Part shown: positions 28,401 to 37,996 of the stretch, one piece after another
How positions within the stretch are numbered: the first letter of the stretch is position 1
How the letters are laid out: every line of letters starts with the position of its first letter
Assembly (NCBI RefSeq): GCF_003347205.1
Contig: NZ_QQBJ01000019.1
Location: 62,001 to 126,000 of the forward strand
Source of the DNA: Mycolicibacterium moriokaense
GTDB taxonomy: Bacteria; Actinomycetota; Actinomycetes; Mycobacteriales; Mycobacteriaceae
Length of the DNA: 64,000 bases
Direction: 5' to 3'
Position numbers and translations under genes: made by a program
The notes under the pieces: model-generated
Told to the model about the DNA's origin: nothing
The model's database searches: none
Seen by the model: only the letters and a program-made list of their open reading frames with translations

Positions 28401-29041
28401 CCCGAGACTCCTAACTCTGGATCGACCGCAGCGGCGATGTCGTCGGCATTGGCGAACGAACGCGGCAGGATCTGGGCAACGCTACCGTCCTGACGCAGCA
28501 CGACGGTCGCGGGCATCACATTGGGCACGCTCAGGGCTGCGGCGATCAGACGCCTGCCGTCCTGCAGCGTCGGCAGCCGAACGCCCAGTTCGGCCAGTCG
28601 CAGCAGCGCCGCGGTCTCGTTCTCGTCCTGGTGCACCGTCACGACCGTCACGTCCGGCCCGACCCGCCGCTGGTACTCGGCCATGGCGGGCAACTCCTCC
28701 GCGCACGGCGCACACCAGTACGCCCAGAGATTAAGCACCACGGCCCGGCCGGCTAGCGCCTTCGCCACGTCGACGGATGCCCCGTCACCGGCACACTCCA
28801 CGGTGATGCCGCGCAGTGGCGGTGGCCCTTGGCCAGGTCCGTCTACCGGGCACGGGGCCAGATCGGCGCGCGCCCGCGGTTGCGCGAGCGCCTCGGGGGT
28901 GTCGGCGTCGCGATGCGCCCTGGCCGACGGTTGTGCCGACCCGCCGCCCGAATCGTCGCCGCCCAGCTGGGTCCACAGCCCGAGCGCGAGGGCGACGACG
29001 ATGACGAGCACCGCCACGGTCCATCGCGTCGACGTGCTCAT
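28397..29041 (-). CDS. Membrane-anchored TlpA-like thioredoxin
   Basis: The 214-residue protein has an N-terminal helix (WTVAVLVIVVALALGLW, 8-24) and an extracytoplasmic thioredoxin domain with the redox motif LWAYWCAPCAEEL (Cys-Ala-Pro-Cys). It also has a cis-Pro near VPNVMPATVV. Two additional cysteines (APCPVD and VECAGD) lie before the active site. It corresponds to Rv3673c and could keep MarP or other exported proteins in the right redox state, given their shared operon; that link is inference. Confidence 0.9.
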   Translation of the reverse strand: MSTSTRWTVAVLVIVVALALGLWTQLGGDDSGGGSAQPSARAHRDADTPEALAQPRARADLAPCPVDGPGQGPPPLRGITVECAGDGASVDVAKALAGRAVVLNLWAYWCAPCAEELPAMAEYQRRVGPDVTVVTVHQDENETAALLRLAELGVRLPTLQDGRRLIAAALSVPNVMPATVVLRQDGSVAQILPRSFANADDIAAAVDPELGVSG

Positions 29042-29054
29042 GCGCTGGGGTGGG

Positions 29055-29852
29055 CTACAGCCCGGCCAACGCCAGCAGGTGTTCGGTCTCTGGACCCTTG
29101 ACCAGCGGCGCGGCGATCAGGGGGTCAGTCGGGCCCGCCCCGAACGACGGGCAGTCCTTGGCGAGCACGCACACCCCACACGCGGGCTTGCGGGCGTGGC
29201 ACACGCGGCGGCCGTGGAAGATCACCCGGTGGCTCAGGTCGGTCCACTCTTTGCGCTCGATCAGCTCACCGACCGCGTGCTCGACCTTGACCGGGTCCTC
29301 CAGGTCGGTCCACCGCCAGCGTCGGACCAGCCTGCCGAAGTGGGTGTCGACGGTGATGCCGGGGATGCCGAACGCATTGCCCAGAATCACGTTCGCGGTC
29401 TTGCGGCCCACGCCGGGCAGCGTCACCAACTCCTCCATGGTGGAGGGCACCTCGCCGTCGAAGCGGGCGACCAGTTCCTGGCCCAGCCGCATCAGTGAGT
29501 TCGCCTTGTTGCGGTAGAAGCCCGTCGGCCGGACCATCTCCTCCAGCTCGGTGCGATCGGCCTGCGCGTAGTCCACGGCGGTCCGGTATTTCTCGAACAA
29601 CGCGGGCGTGGTCAGGTTGACGCCCTTGTCCGTGCTCTGCGCGGACAATATGGTCGCCACCGTCAGTTCCAGCGGGTTGGTGAAGTCCAGCTCGCAATAG
29701 ACGTGCGGAAATGCCTGCGCCAGTGTGCGATTCATTCGCCTGGCCCGTCTGACCAGACCGATGTGGGTTTCCTTGTCCCACTTGCTCGCCGCGGCCCGCC
29801 TCGGCGGCTTGGCCTGCGCCTTCTTCCCGGTCGACGACTCAGCTGCGGTCAC
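29055..29852 (-). CDS. nth: Endonuclease III (base-excision repair)
   Basis: The 265-residue DNA glycosylase/AP lyase starts at GTG 29852. The helix-hairpin-helix [14 protein letters not shown] carries the catalytic Lys, and VDTHFGRL carries the catalytic Asp. The C-terminal iron-sulfur loop has the exact spacing C-X6-C-X2-C-X5-C ([17 protein letters not shown]). It removes oxidised pyrimidines. The first 25 residues are a Lys/Ala-rich extension not needed for the fold. It is probably the first gene of the nth-thioredoxin-Nudix-marP operon. Confidence 0.97.
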   Translation of the reverse strand: MTAAESSTGKKAQAKPPRRAAASKWDKETHIGLVRRARRMNRTLAQAFPHVYCELDFTNPLELTVATILSAQSTDKGVNLTTPALFEKYRTAVDYAQADRTELEEMVRPTGFYRNKANSLMRLGQELVARFDGEVPSTMEELVTLPGVGRKTANVILGNAFGIPGITVDTHFGRLVRRWRWTDLEDPVKVEHAVGELIERKEWTDLSHRVIFHGRRVCHARKPACGVCVLAKDCPSFGAGPTDPLIAAPLVKGPETEHLLALAGL

Positions 29853-29947
29853 GGATCCAAGCGTACTGAGGGCCCCGACAACGGCTACTGCGGACCGGTG
29901 ACAATTCGTGATCCCACCGAGACCTTCGGCGTGTTAACTACCTGCTT

Positions 29948-30289
29948 GTGTCGTGGTTGCTCGTGGTCTTCATCCCAGGGTTGCTGATGCTGGCCACCAT
30001 TGGGCTCGAGCGGCTCGAATCCGGCCTCGACCGCGATACCGTCTCGGCCACCGACGTCGCCGAGTTCCTGGAGCAGGCGCAGGCCGCCGACGTTCGCACA
30101 CTGGCGCACGAGGGCCTGCCCGAAGCGCTCGACGGCATGCATCGCCGGCTACAGGCGCGAGCGCTGGATCCCGAGGTCGCCAAGACCTATATCACCGACG
30201 ACGAGTGGTCGAATTTGCCGACGCCCCTCTATGTCGACAACGGCCCGAATCCGGGATTTCGCCCGTCTAGGCAGGCCAATCGTGTGTAG
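29948..30289 (+). CDS. Small membrane protein, Rv3675 type
   Basis: The 113-residue protein starts GTG, with one N-terminal helix ([19 protein letters not shown]) and a soluble remainder rich in Glu, Asp and Ala ([17 protein letters not shown] ... [15 protein letters not shown]). It lies between nth (divergent) and crp, as in M. tuberculosis. No function is known. Confidence 0.8.
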   Translation: MSWLLVVFIPGLLMLATIGLERLESGLDRDTVSATDVAEFLEQAQAADVRTLAHEGLPEALDGMHRRLQARALDPEVAKTYITDDEWSNLPTPLYVDNGPNPGFRPSRQANRV

Positions 30290-30390
30290 CGTGGCTAGGC
30301 ACGAAATGGCCAGCCTCTAGACTGATCTCACAAACCGGTCAGAGGTCGGCATGCGCATGTCATATCACTCAACAGCTTAAGAGGGGCAAC

Positions 30391-31065
30391 GTGGACGAGA
30401 TCCTGGCCAGGGCCGGAATCTTCCAGGGAGTCGAGCCGAGCGCCGTATCCGCGCTGACGAAGCAGCTGCAGCCCGTCGACTTCCCACGCGGACACACGGT
30501 GTTCGCCGAAGGCGAGCCAGGTGATCGCCTGTTCATCATCATTTCCGGCAAGGTCAAGATCGGCCGTCGGTCCCCGGACGGACGCGAGAATCTGCTCACC
30601 ATCATGGGGCCGTCGGACATGTTCGGCGAATTGTCGATCTTCGACCCCGGCCCCCGGACGTCGAGCGCCACCACGATCACCGAGGTGCGTGCCGTCTCGA
30701 TGGACCGCGACGCGCTGCGCGCCTGGATCGCCGATCGGCCCGAGATCGCCGAGCAGCTGCTGCGGGTACTGGCCCGTCGGCTGCGTCGCACCAACAACAA
30801 CCTCGCCGACCTCATCTTCACCGACGTCCCTGGCCGCGTCGCCAAGCAGCTGCTGCAGCTGGCGCAGCGCTTCGGCACGCAGGAGGGCGGAGCGCTGCGG
30901 GTCACCCATGACCTGACCCAGGAGGAGATCGCCCAGCTGGTCGGCGCGTCCCGCGAGACGGTCAACAAGGCGCTGGCTGACTTCGCCCACCGTGGCTGGA
31001 TCCGGCTGGAGGGCAAGAGCGTGCTGATCTCGGACAGCGAGCGCCTGGCCCGCCGAGCGCGATAA
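30391..31065 (+). CDS. crp: cAMP receptor protein, CRP/FNR family
   Basis: The 224-residue regulator begins GTG 30391 ([13 protein letters not shown]), with AAGAGGGG upstream. The cyclic-nucleotide domain occupies residues 10-125, with [18 protein letters not shown] and [18 protein letters not shown] forming the phosphate-binding cassette (Glu and Arg present). A hinge helix follows, then a winged helix at 150-215 with the recognition helix [14 protein letters not shown]. Length equals that of Rv3676. It binds TGTGA-N6-TCACA boxes; two good matches occur in this window at 20968 and 22130. Two cyclase genes are also in the window. Confidence 0.97.
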   Translation: MDEILARAGIFQGVEPSAVSALTKQLQPVDFPRGHTVFAEGEPGDRLFIIISGKVKIGRRSPDGRENLLTIMGPSDMFGELSIFDPGPRTSSATTITEVRAVSMDRDALRAWIADRPEIAEQLLRVLARRLRRTNNNLADLIFTDVPGRVAKQLLQLAQRFGTQEGGALRVTHDLTQEEIAQLVGASRETVNKALADFAHRGWIRLEGKSVLISDSERLARRAR

Positions 31066-31074
31066 GCCTTTTGC

Positions 31075-31126
31075 GATTTCGGCGCGGCTGGTCACCCTGA
31101 GCGTGACTGCGCGCGCCGAAATCACT
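31075..31126. repeat. Dispersed palindromic element, copy A
   Basis: A 52-bp element with perfect 12-bp ends (GATTTCGGCGCG and CGCGCCGAAATC) and an inner GTCA/TGAC pair. It fills the junction between the convergent crp and beta-lactamase-fold genes, so it can form a hairpin in either transcript and may end both. A near copy in opposite orientation occurs at 60428-60479. Confidence 0.75.
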
Positions 31127-31908
31127 CAGGCGCGCAGGTAGTCGAGCTGGGCCTGCACGCTCCATTCGGCGAAGTCCCAGAGTTTCTCGTCGACGTCGGT
31201 GTACACGTGCTCGACGATCTGTCGCGCGGTGGCGTCCTCGCCCAGCGCCCGCAACGCCGCACGCACCTGCTCGAGCCGCTCCTCGCGGTGCGCCAGGTAC
31301 ATCGCGGTGACGGCCTCGAGGTCGTCGAGGTCGGGGCCGTGGCCGGGCAGCACAGCCCGTCGACCCAGACCCTGCAGCCGTTTCAGCGACTCCAGGTACT
31401 CGCCGAGCGCCCCGTCTTCGGAGTCGATCACCGTGGTGCCCTGGCCGAGCACGGTATCGGCGGTCAGCACGGCGTCGTCGAGCACGAATGACAGCGAGTC
31501 GGCGGTGTGCCCGGGCGTGGCCATCACCGTGATCCGCAGGCCCGCGGCGTCGATCACCTCGCCGTCGGTCAGCGGGCCGCCGAGGCCCCGCAGGAAGCCG
31601 CTGCCCACGGCGCGCACCACCGCCCCGGTGCGCTCGACGATCTTGTCGATGGCGCCGGTGTGGTCTTCGTGTTTGTGGCTGATCAGCACCAGCGGGATCT
31701 TGCCGAGCCCGACGATGTTGTCGATGTGCTCGTCGTCGTCGGGTCCCGGGTCGACGATCACCATCTCGTCGCTGCCCTCGCCGCGCAGCACCCAGGTGTT
31801 GGTGCCGTCCAGCGTCAACAGCCCCGGGTTGTTGCACAGCAGCACCGACGCCGTGTCGGTCACCGGGCGCACCACCCCGTAGGCCGGATGCTCGACGGCA
31901 GAGGTCAC
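31126..31908 (-). CDS. Metallo-beta-lactamase-fold hydrolase, Rv3677c type
   Basis: The 260-residue protein starts at GTG 31908, which overlaps the last TGA of the preceding repeat ORF chain. The metal site is HKHEDHTGA (about 78-86), with further ligands in ATPGHTADS and PGHGPDL. The C-terminal helix pair is typical of the LACTB2-like group (RNA-processing and general hydrolases). Substrate not determinable. It is in a unit with ridA and the DUF4177 gene. Confidence 0.9.
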   Translation of the reverse strand: MTSAVEHPAYGVVRPVTDTASVLLCNNPGLLTLDGTNTWVLRGEGSDEMVIVDPGPDDDEHIDNIVGLGKIPLVLISHKHEDHTGAIDKIVERTGAVVRAVGSGFLRGLGGPLTDGEVIDAAGLRITVMATPGHTADSLSFVLDDAVLTADTVLGQGTTVIDSEDGALGEYLESLKRLQGLGRRAVLPGHGPDLDDLEAVTAMYLAHREERLEQVRAALRALGEDATARQIVEHVYTDVDEKLWDFAEWSVQAQLDYLRA

Positions 31909-32020
31909 GCGACGTCCGCCTGATCGTCGCTCACGCGACCTCCGCCTGATCGTCGCTCACGCGACCTCCGCCTGATCGTCGCTCACGCGACCTCCGCCTG
32001 ATCGTCGCTCACGCGACCTC
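31905..32020 (-). repeat. 26-bp tandem repeat forming a chain of overlapping mini-ORFs between ridA and the hydrolase gene
   Basis: Four consecutive 26-bp units cover 31909-32012, plus a partial fifth to 32020. Units 2-4 are identical; the unit at 31909 differs by one base. On the coding strand each unit contains GGAGG, five bases, then GTGA. Each GTG opens a nine-codon ORF (M-S-D-D-Q-A-E-V-A) that ends in the TGA overlapping the next GTG. The chain runs from the ridA stop (TGA 32011-32009) through starts at 32012, 31986, 31960 and 31934 to the hydrolase start at 31908. Because 26 is not a multiple of three, each mini-ORF is in a new frame. Confidence 0.85.
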
Positions 32021-32470
32021 GACAACCAGCTCGACTTCCACCGGCGCATTCAACGGCAGTTCGGCCACGCCGACCGCCGACCGCGCGTGCGCGCCCGCCT
32101 CGCCGAACACCTCGCCGAGAAGTTCAGACGCGCCGTTGACGACGCCGGGCTGGCCGTGGAAGCCGGGCGCGGACGAGACGAAGCCGACGACCTTGACCAC
32201 TCGGGTGACCGCGTCGATGCCGACCAGCGAGTCCACCGCGGCCAGCGCGTTGAGTGCGCAGACGCGCGCCAGCGCCTTGCCCTGCTCGGGGGTGACTTCG
32301 CCGCCGACGTGACCGGTCTGCGCCATCGCGCCCGCCTGCATCGGGACCTGGCCGGCCGTGTAGACGAGGTTGCCGGTCTGCACCGCGGGCACATACGCGG
32401 CCACCGGCTTCACCACCGGCGGCAACTCGATACCCAGCTCGGACAGCCGCGCCGACCAGTTGCCGCTCAT
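32009..32470 (-). CDS. RidA/YjgF-family protein
   Basis: The 153-residue protein starts at ATG 32470, overlapping the stop of the upstream DUF4177 gene (ATGA). It has the family pattern TGNLVYTAGQVPMQ near residue 45, LNALAAVDSLVGIDAVTRVVKVVGFV, and a terminal ARSAVGVAELPLNAPVEVELV with the conserved Arg that binds the substrate carboxylate. RidA enzymes hydrolyse reactive enamine/imine by-products of amino-acid metabolism. It corresponds to Rv3678c. Its last codons (GAG GTC GCG TGA) are the unit repeated downstream. Confidence 0.92.
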   Translation of the reverse strand: MSGNWSARLSELGIELPPVVKPVAAYVPAVQTGNLVYTAGQVPMQAGAMAQTGHVGGEVTPEQGKALARVCALNALAAVDSLVGIDAVTRVVKVVGFVSSAPGFHGQPGVVNGASELLGEVFGEAGAHARSAVGVAELPLNAPVEVELVVEVA

Positions 32471-32628
32471 TTCGGTCGCTTCAGGTAGGCGACGTGCTGC
32501 TCGCCGGTCGGGCCGGGCAGCACCGAAACCAGCTCCCAGCCGTCCTCCCCCCACTGATCGAGAATCTGCTTGGTGGCATGCGTCAGCAACGGGACGGTTG
32601 CGTACTCCCAGCGGGTCGGTTCACTCAT
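32467..32628 (-). CDS. Small DUF4177 protein
   Basis: This 53-residue protein starts at ATG 32628 (MSEPTRWEYATVPLL) and has the DUF4177 pattern of an aromatic first strand followed by LDQWGEDGWELVSVLPG and a terminal AYLKRP. Its stop overlaps the ridA start. M. tuberculosis has a matching short gene between Rv3678c and Rv3679. Function unknown; it is the first gene of the unit leading to ridA and the hydrolase, divergent from the ArsA-like pair. Confidence 0.88.
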   Translation of the reverse strand: MSEPTRWEYATVPLLTHATKQILDQWGEDGWELVSVLPGPTGEQHVAYLKRPK

Positions 32629-32674
32629 AAGTGCTGAGCTTATCGGGCCGCCCGGACGGCTTCGTTAGCATGCA

Positions 32675-33697
32675 GTGGTGGCTACCGAAGCGAACGACCG
32701 GAAACCGGTCGGCTGGCCGTCGCGCCTGACGAAGGCCCGGCTGCACTTCGTCACCGGCAAGGGTGGCACCGGCAAATCGACCATCGCCGCCTCCCTCGCG
32801 CTGGCGCTGGCCGCAGGCGGCCGAAAGGTTCTGCTGGTCGAAGTCGAAGGGCGCCAAGGCATTGCGCAACTGTTCGACGTTCCGCCACTGCCCTACGAGG
32901 AAGTCAAGATCGCGACCGCCGACGGGGGCGGGACCGTCAACGCGCTGGCCATCGACACCGAAGCCGCCTTCCTCGAGTACCTGGACATGTTCTACAACCT
33001 GGGGCTTGCGGGCCGGGCGATGAAGCGCATCGGAGCCGTCGAGTTCGCCACCACCATCGCCCCCGGCCTGCGTGACGTGCTGCTGACGGGCAAGATCCGC
33101 GAGATCGTCACCCGCGCCGAAAAGGGCAAGACACCCGCCTACGACGCGGTGGTGGTGGACTCGCCGCCGACGGGGCGCATCGCCCGCTTCCTCGACGTCA
33201 CGAAGGCGGTGTCGGATCTGGCGAAGGGCGGGCCCGTGCACTCGCAGGCCGAGAGCGTGATCAAGGTGCTGCATTCCGATCAGACAGCGATTCACCTGGT
33301 GACGCTGCTGGAGGCGCTGCCGATGCAGGAGACGCTGGAGGCCATCGACGAACTGCAGGAGCTGGACCTGCCGATCGGCAGCGTGATCGTCAACCGCAAC
33401 ATCCCCGCCTACCTCACCCCGGACGCGCTCGCCAAAGCCGCGGAGGGCGACGTCGACGCCGACCAGGTCAGGGCCGATCTGACCAGCGTCGGAATCACCT
33501 TGTCCGACAGCGATTTCGCCGGCCTGCTCACCGAGACCATCCAGCACGCCACCCGCATCACGGCGCGTGCGGAGAGCGCCGAACAACTCGACGAGATCAA
33601 GGTGCCCCGGCTGGAGTTGCCGACGATGCCCGACGGCATCGACCTCGGCAGCCTCTACGAGTTGGCCGAGGCACTCGCACACCAGGGGGTCCGATGA
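32675..33697 (+). CDS. ArsA/Get3-like ATPase, first subunit
   Basis: The 340-residue protein starts at GTG 32675, or the adjacent GTG 32678. The deviant Walker A motif [12 protein letters not shown] (about 27-38) is complete, with both signature lysines. Switch I is [10 protein letters not shown]. It pairs with the next gene, which it overlaps by four bases. The M. tuberculosis pair Rv3679-Rv3680 (recalled as BagA/BagB) forms a Get3-like complex whose loss changes glycerol and dye tolerance. No Cys pair for zinc or arsenite is present, so an arsenite pump role is unlikely. Confidence 0.92.
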   Translation: MVATEANDRKPVGWPSRLTKARLHFVTGKGGTGKSTIAASLALALAAGGRKVLLVEVEGRQGIAQLFDVPPLPYEEVKIATADGGGTVNALAIDTEAAFLEYLDMFYNLGLAGRAMKRIGAVEFATTIAPGLRDVLLTGKIREIVTRAEKGKTPAYDAVVVDSPPTGRIARFLDVTKAVSDLAKGGPVHSQAESVIKVLHSDQTAIHLVTLLEALPMQETLEAIDELQELDLPIGSVIVNRNIPAYLTPDALAKAAEGDVDADQVRADLTSVGITLSDSDFAGLLTETIQHATRITARAESAEQLDEIKVPRLELPTMPDGIDLGSLYELAEALAHQGVR

Positions 33698-34824
33698 GCA
33701 CCACACCGCCGGCCCTGGACATGGCTGCGATCCTGTCCGACACCTCCAACCGCGTCGTAGTGTGTTGCGGCGCAGGCGGTGTCGGCAAGACCACCACCGC
33801 GGCGGCGATGGCGATGCGCGCCGCCGAGTACGGCCGCACGGTCTGCGTGTTGACCATCGACCCGGCGAAGCGGCTGGCCCAGGCTCTGGGCATCAAAGAC
33901 CTCGGCAACACCCCGCAGCGGGTCCCACTCGCCCCCGAGGTGTCCGGGGAACTGCACGCGATGATGCTCGACATGCGCCGCACGTTCGACGAGATGGTCA
34001 TCCAGTACTCGGGACCCGAACGCGCCCAAGCGATCTTGGATAACCAGTTCTATCAGACGGTCGCCACCTCTTTGGCGGGCACGCAGGAGTACATGGCGAT
34101 GGAGAAACTCGGCCAGTTGCTGGCCGAGGACCGTTGGGACCTGGTCGTGGTCGACACACCGCCGTCGCGTAACGCACTGGACTTCCTGGACGCGCCGAAA
34201 CGACTCGGCGGCTTCATGGACAGCAGGCTGTGGAAGCTGTTGCTCGGCCCCGGCCGCGGCATCGGCAAGCTGGTGTCGGGGGCGATGGGCCTGGCGATGC
34301 GCGCGATGTCAACGGTGCTGGGCTCTCAAATGCTTTCCGACGCTGCCGCTTTCGTGCAGTCGCTGGACGCCACCTTTGGCGGCTTCCGCGAGAAGGCCGA
34401 CCGCACCTACGAACTGTTGAAGCGGCGTGGCACGCAGTTCGTCGTGGTGTCCGCCGCCGAACCCGATGCGCTGCGGGAGGCATCGTTCTTCGTCGAGCGC
34501 CTGTCGCAGGAGCACATGCCGCTGGCCGGGCTGATCCTGAACCGGACCCACCCGACGCTGTCGTCGCTGCACGCCGACAAGGCTTCAGAGGCCGCCGACG
34601 CGCTGAGCGCCGCCGACGCCGAGTCGCTGACGGCCGCGGTGCTGCGGATTCACGCTGCGCGGGCGCAGACGGCCAAGCGCGAGGTTCGGCTGCTGTCCCG
34701 GTTCACCGGCGCCAATCCGCACGTGTCGATCGTGGGGGTGCCGTCGTTGCCGTTCGACGTATCAGATCTGGAGGCGCTGCGCGCCATCGCCGATCAGATC
34801 ACCGGCGAAGCGTCCGCGGCCTAG
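33694..34824 (+). CDS. ArsA/Get3-like ATPase, second subunit
   Basis: The 376-residue partner starts with ATG inside the stop of the first subunit (ATGA). It has the P-loop [14 protein letters not shown] (about 25-38), [13 protein letters not shown] as switch region, and [21 protein letters not shown] hydrophobic, Met-rich stretch ([14 protein letters not shown]) near 195-215 resembles the client-binding groove of Get3. Its end overlaps the whiB4 stop by four bases in convergent orientation. Confidence 0.92.
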   Translation: MSTTPPALDMAAILSDTSNRVVVCCGAGGVGKTTTAAAMAMRAAEYGRTVCVLTIDPAKRLAQALGIKDLGNTPQRVPLAPEVSGELHAMMLDMRRTFDEMVIQYSGPERAQAILDNQFYQTVATSLAGTQEYMAMEKLGQLLAEDRWDLVVVDTPPSRNALDFLDAPKRLGGFMDSRLWKLLLGPGRGIGKLVSGAMGLAMRAMSTVLGSQMLSDAAAFVQSLDATFGGFREKADRTYELLKRRGTQFVVVSAAEPDALREASFFVERLSQEHMPLAGLILNRTHPTLSSLHADKASEAADALSAADAESLTAAVLRIHAARAQTAKREVRLLSRFTGANPHVSIVGVPSLPFDVSDLEALRAIADQITGEASAA

Positions 34825-35177
34825 ACGGCGCTGCGGTGTTTGCGCTGGGCGGCGAAGAAGTCGGCCCAGGACACCACCTCGGGGTGCTGCTTGAGCAGCG
34901 CGCGCCGCTGGCGCTCGGTCATGCCGCCCCAGACGCCGAACTCGACGCGGTTGTCCAGCGCGTCGGCGCCGCATTCGAGGATCACCGGGCAGTGTCTACA
35001 GATCACCGCGGCTTTGCGCTGGGCCGCGCCGCGGACGAACAGTTCGTCGGGGTCGGCCTGCCGGCAGCGAGCCTGCGAAACCCAGGCAATACGGGCTTCG
35101 GCCTCGGCGCCTTGGACCAAATTGTTGGGAAGGGATGCAGTAGTAGTCCGTCGCGCGACCGGCCGTGTGTTCGACAC
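34821..35177 (-). CDS. whiB4: WhiB-family iron-sulfur regulator WhiB4
   Basis: The 118-residue protein has the four cluster-binding cysteines (one in QARCRQADP, then [10 protein letters not shown]), the [13 protein letters not shown] turn and a basic tail (KHRSAV preceded by AAQRK). The synteny bag genes-whiB4-ponA2 is that of Rv3681c. WhiB4 is a redox-sensing DNA-binding protein that alters expression of antioxidant and cell-wall genes; control of the divergent ponA2 would fit, but no site can be read. Confidence 0.95.
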   Translation of the reverse strand: MSNTRPVARRTTTASLPNNLVQGAEAEARIAWVSQARCRQADPDELFVRGAAQRKAAVICRHCPVILECGADALDNRVEFGVWGGMTERQRRALLKQHPEVVSWADFFAAQRKHRSAV

Positions 35178-35467
35178 CAGCGATTCCCCTTTAGTCCAGC
35201 CGCCGTTACTTGACAGCTCAGTCTTCCGGTGTAGAACGCTGATGCGATCTACGCCACATTGCGCAGGTCTTTGTTACCTGAATCGCACTGTAGGTACAAG
35301 CTAGGTGGTCACAGGGTATTTACGCAACAGTTTGTTTGCCCCTTTTTTGGGACAACCGTGCAGACTCGCCGCGTCACCGAACACGCTGGTGGAGCCGTAA
35401 GCGTCTTTATGCTGGCAATCCGCCCGCGGGGCGAAGACACGGCCCTGACCTAGTTACTCTGTAGGGC
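35178..35467. other. whiB4-ponA2 intergenic region, no gene seen
   Basis: These 290 bases must hold the divergent promoters. The middle part is richer in A and T than the flanks. No hairpin followed by T-run, tRNA or short conserved frame was recognised. Confidence 0.5.
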
Positions 35468-37924
35468 ATGCCGGAGCGCCCGCCAACCCGACCGCCTGCG
35501 ACGGTCACGGTGATCAAGCTGGCGTGGTGTTGCTTGCTGGCCAGCGTGGTGGCCGCGGGGCTGATGTTCCCCGTTGTCGGCGGCTTCGGGCTGATGTCGA
35601 ACCGGGCCTCGGACGTGGTTGCTAACGGCTCGGCGCAACTCGTCGAGGGCGAAGTGCCCGGGGTGTCGACGATGGTGGACGCCAAGGGCAACGTGATCGC
35701 CTGGCTGTATTCGCAGCGACGCTTCGAGGTGCCCAGCGACAAAATCGCCAACACGATGAAGCTGGCCATCGTCTCGATCGAGGACAAACGGTTTGCCGAG
35801 CACAACGGCGTCGACTGGAAGGGAACCCTGACCGGACTGTCGGGGTACATGGCCGGCGACGTCGACACCCGCGGCGGGTCAACCATCGAGCAGCAGTACG
35901 TGAAGAACTATCAACTCCTGGTGATCGCACAGACCGATGCGGAGAAGCGGGCCGCGATCGAAACCACACCCGCGCGCAAGCTGCGTGAGATCCGGATGGC
36001 GCTGACTCTGGACAAGACGTTCACCAAGCCGGAGATCCTGACCCGCTACCTGAACCTGGTGTCGTTCGGCAACAACGCATTCGGCATCCAGGATGCCGCG
36101 CAGACCTACTTCGGCATCGACGCCTCCGACCTGAACTGGCAGCAGTCCGCCCTGCTGGCCGGACTGGTGCAGTCCACCAGCACCCTGAACCCCTACACCA
36201 ACCCCGACGGGGCGCTGGAACGTCGCAACCTGGTGCTCGACACCATGATCGACAACATCCCGTCCGAGGCCGATGCGTTGCGCGCCGCCAAAGAGACGCC
36301 GCTGGGCATCCTGCCGCAACCCCAGGAACTGCCCCGCGGCTGCATCGCGGCGGGCGATCGGGCCTTCTTCTGCGACTACGTGCTCGACTATCTGGCCAAG
36401 GCGGGCATCAGCAAGGACCAAGTCTCCCGGGGCGGATACCTGATCAAGACCACCCTCGACCCCGACGTGCAAGGGCCGGTGAAGGCGTCGATCAACGACA
36501 TCGCCAGCCCCGACATCGACGGCATCGCAAGCGTGATGAGCGTGATCAAGCCCGGCAAGGAATCGCATCCGGTGCTCGCGATGGCCAGCAACCGCACCTA
36601 CGGGTTGAACACCGAAGCCGGCGAAACCATGCAGCCGCAACCGTTTTCGCTCGTCGGCGACGGTGCGGGGTCGATCTTCAAGGTATTCACGGTGGCGGCG
36701 GCGCTGGACATGGGCATGGGCATCAACGCCCAACTGGACGCCCCGAGCCGGTTCGAGGCCAAGGGTCTGGGCACCGGCGGCGCCAAGGGCTGCCCGCCCG
36801 CGACCTGGTGTGTGCAGAACGCAGGCAACTACCGCGGCTCCATGAGCGTCACCGATGCGCTGGCGACCTCGCCGAACACCGCCTTCGCCAAGCTCATTTC
36901 ACAGGTGGGCGTGCAGCGCGCCGTCGACATGGCGGTCAAGCTGGGCCTGCGCTCCTATGCGCTGCCCGGCACCGCGCGCGACTACGACCCGGAGAGCAAC
37001 GAGAGCCTCGCCGACTTCGTCAAGCGGCAGAACCTGGGCTCGTTCACCCTGGGCCCGATCGAGGTCAACGCGCTCGAACTGTCCAATGTGGCCGCCACCC
37101 TGGCGTCCGGCGGCGTGTGGTGCCCGCCGAACCCGATCGACAAGATCTTCGACCGGCACGGCACCGAGGTGGCCGTCACCACCGAAGCGTGCGAGCAGGT
37201 CGTGCCCGAGGGGCTGGCCAACACGTTGGCCAACGCGATGAGCCATGACGACACCGGCAACGGCACGGCGGCGGGCGCCGCCGGATCGGTCGGCTGGGAT
37301 CTGCCGATGTCGGGCAAGACCGGCACCACCGAGGCCAGCCGCTCGGCGGGCTTCATGGGCTACACCAACCATTTCGCGGCCGCGAACTACATCTACGACG
37401 ACTCCACCGCGCCGGGCGCGCTGTGCTCGTACCCGCTGCGCCAGTGCGGCGGCAACGGCAACCTGTTCGGCGGTAACGAGCCCGCGCGCACCTGGTTCGG
37501 GGCCATGAAGCCGATCGCCAACAACTTCGGCGACATAGCCCTGCCGCCCACCGACCCGCGTTTTGTGGACGGAGCGCCGGGTTCGAAGGTGCCCAGCGTC
37601 TCGGGCATGACCCAGGACCTGGCCCGCCAGCGACTCAAGGAAGCCGGCTTCCAAGTGGCCGACCAGGCCAACCCGGTCAACAGCGCCTCGTCCTACGGAA
37701 CCGTGGTCGGCACCTCGCCGTCGGGGCAGACGGTGCCGGGCTCGATCATCACCATCCAGATCAGCAACGGCATCCCGCCGCCTCCGCCGCCACCACCGGA
37801 GGGCGTGCCGCCGATCCCGGGGATGCCACCGGTGGCGGGTTCGACCGTCGTCGAAATCCCCGGTCTGCCGCCCATCACGGTGCCGGTGCTGGGGCCGCCC
37901 CCGCCTGCCCCGCCGCCGCCGTGA
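35468..37924 (+). CDS. ponA2: Bifunctional penicillin-binding protein PonA2 with PASTA domain
   Basis: The 818-residue class A PBP polymerises and crosslinks peptidoglycan. One transmembrane helix lies at residues 15-42. The glycosyltransferase domain has EDKRFAEHNGVDWKG with the catalytic Glu (about 98) and GGSTIEQQYVKN. The transpeptidase domain has the Ser-X-X-Lys GAGSIFK (about 400), SPN (about 475) and SGKTGTTE (about 618). A single PASTA domain covers about 700-770, and the tail is proline-rich with PPPPP runs. Domain order and length match Rv3682. PonA2 is needed for survival under stress and in stationary phase. Confidence 0.97.
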   Translation: MPERPPTRPPATVTVIKLAWCCLLASVVAAGLMFPVVGGFGLMSNRASDVVANGSAQLVEGEVPGVSTMVDAKGNVIAWLYSQRRFEVPSDKIANTMKLAIVSIEDKRFAEHNGVDWKGTLTGLSGYMAGDVDTRGGSTIEQQYVKNYQLLVIAQTDAEKRAAIETTPARKLREIRMALTLDKTFTKPEILTRYLNLVSFGNNAFGIQDAAQTYFGIDASDLNWQQSALLAGLVQSTSTLNPYTNPDGALERRNLVLDTMIDNIPSEADALRAAKETPLGILPQPQELPRGCIAAGDRAFFCDYVLDYLAKAGISKDQVSRGGYLIKTTLDPDVQGPVKASINDIASPDIDGIASVMSVIKPGKESHPVLAMASNRTYGLNTEAGETMQPQPFSLVGDGAGSIFKVFTVAAALDMGMGINAQLDAPSRFEAKGLGTGGAKGCPPATWCVQNAGNYRGSMSVTDALATSPNTAFAKLISQVGVQRAVDMAVKLGLRSYALPGTARDYDPESNESLADFVKRQNLGSFTLGPIEVNALELSNVAATLASGGVWCPPNPIDKIFDRHGTEVAVTTEACEQVVPEGLANTLANAMSHDDTGNGTAAGAAGSVGWDLPMSGKTGTTEASRSAGFMGYTNHFAAANYIYDDSTAPGALCSYPLRQCGGNGNLFGGNEPARTWFGAMKPIANNFGDIALPPTDPRFVDGAPGSKVPSVSGMTQDLARQRLKEAGFQVADQANPVNSASSYGTVVGTSPSGQTVPGSIITIQISNGIPPPPPPPPEGVPPIPGMPPVAGSTVVEIPGLPPITVPVLGPPPPAPPPP

Positions 37925-37996
37925 CCGGTGTGGTCTGGGTAACGCGGCGCGGGTGAGAAGCGGTGTCGGCAGGCCGTTGGCAGTAGGCTGCGAAAC

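Noticed and set aside
32621-33706. 361-codon open frame on the minus strand
   Set aside because: Antisense shadow of the first ArsA/Get3-like gene, which has complete catalytic motifs.
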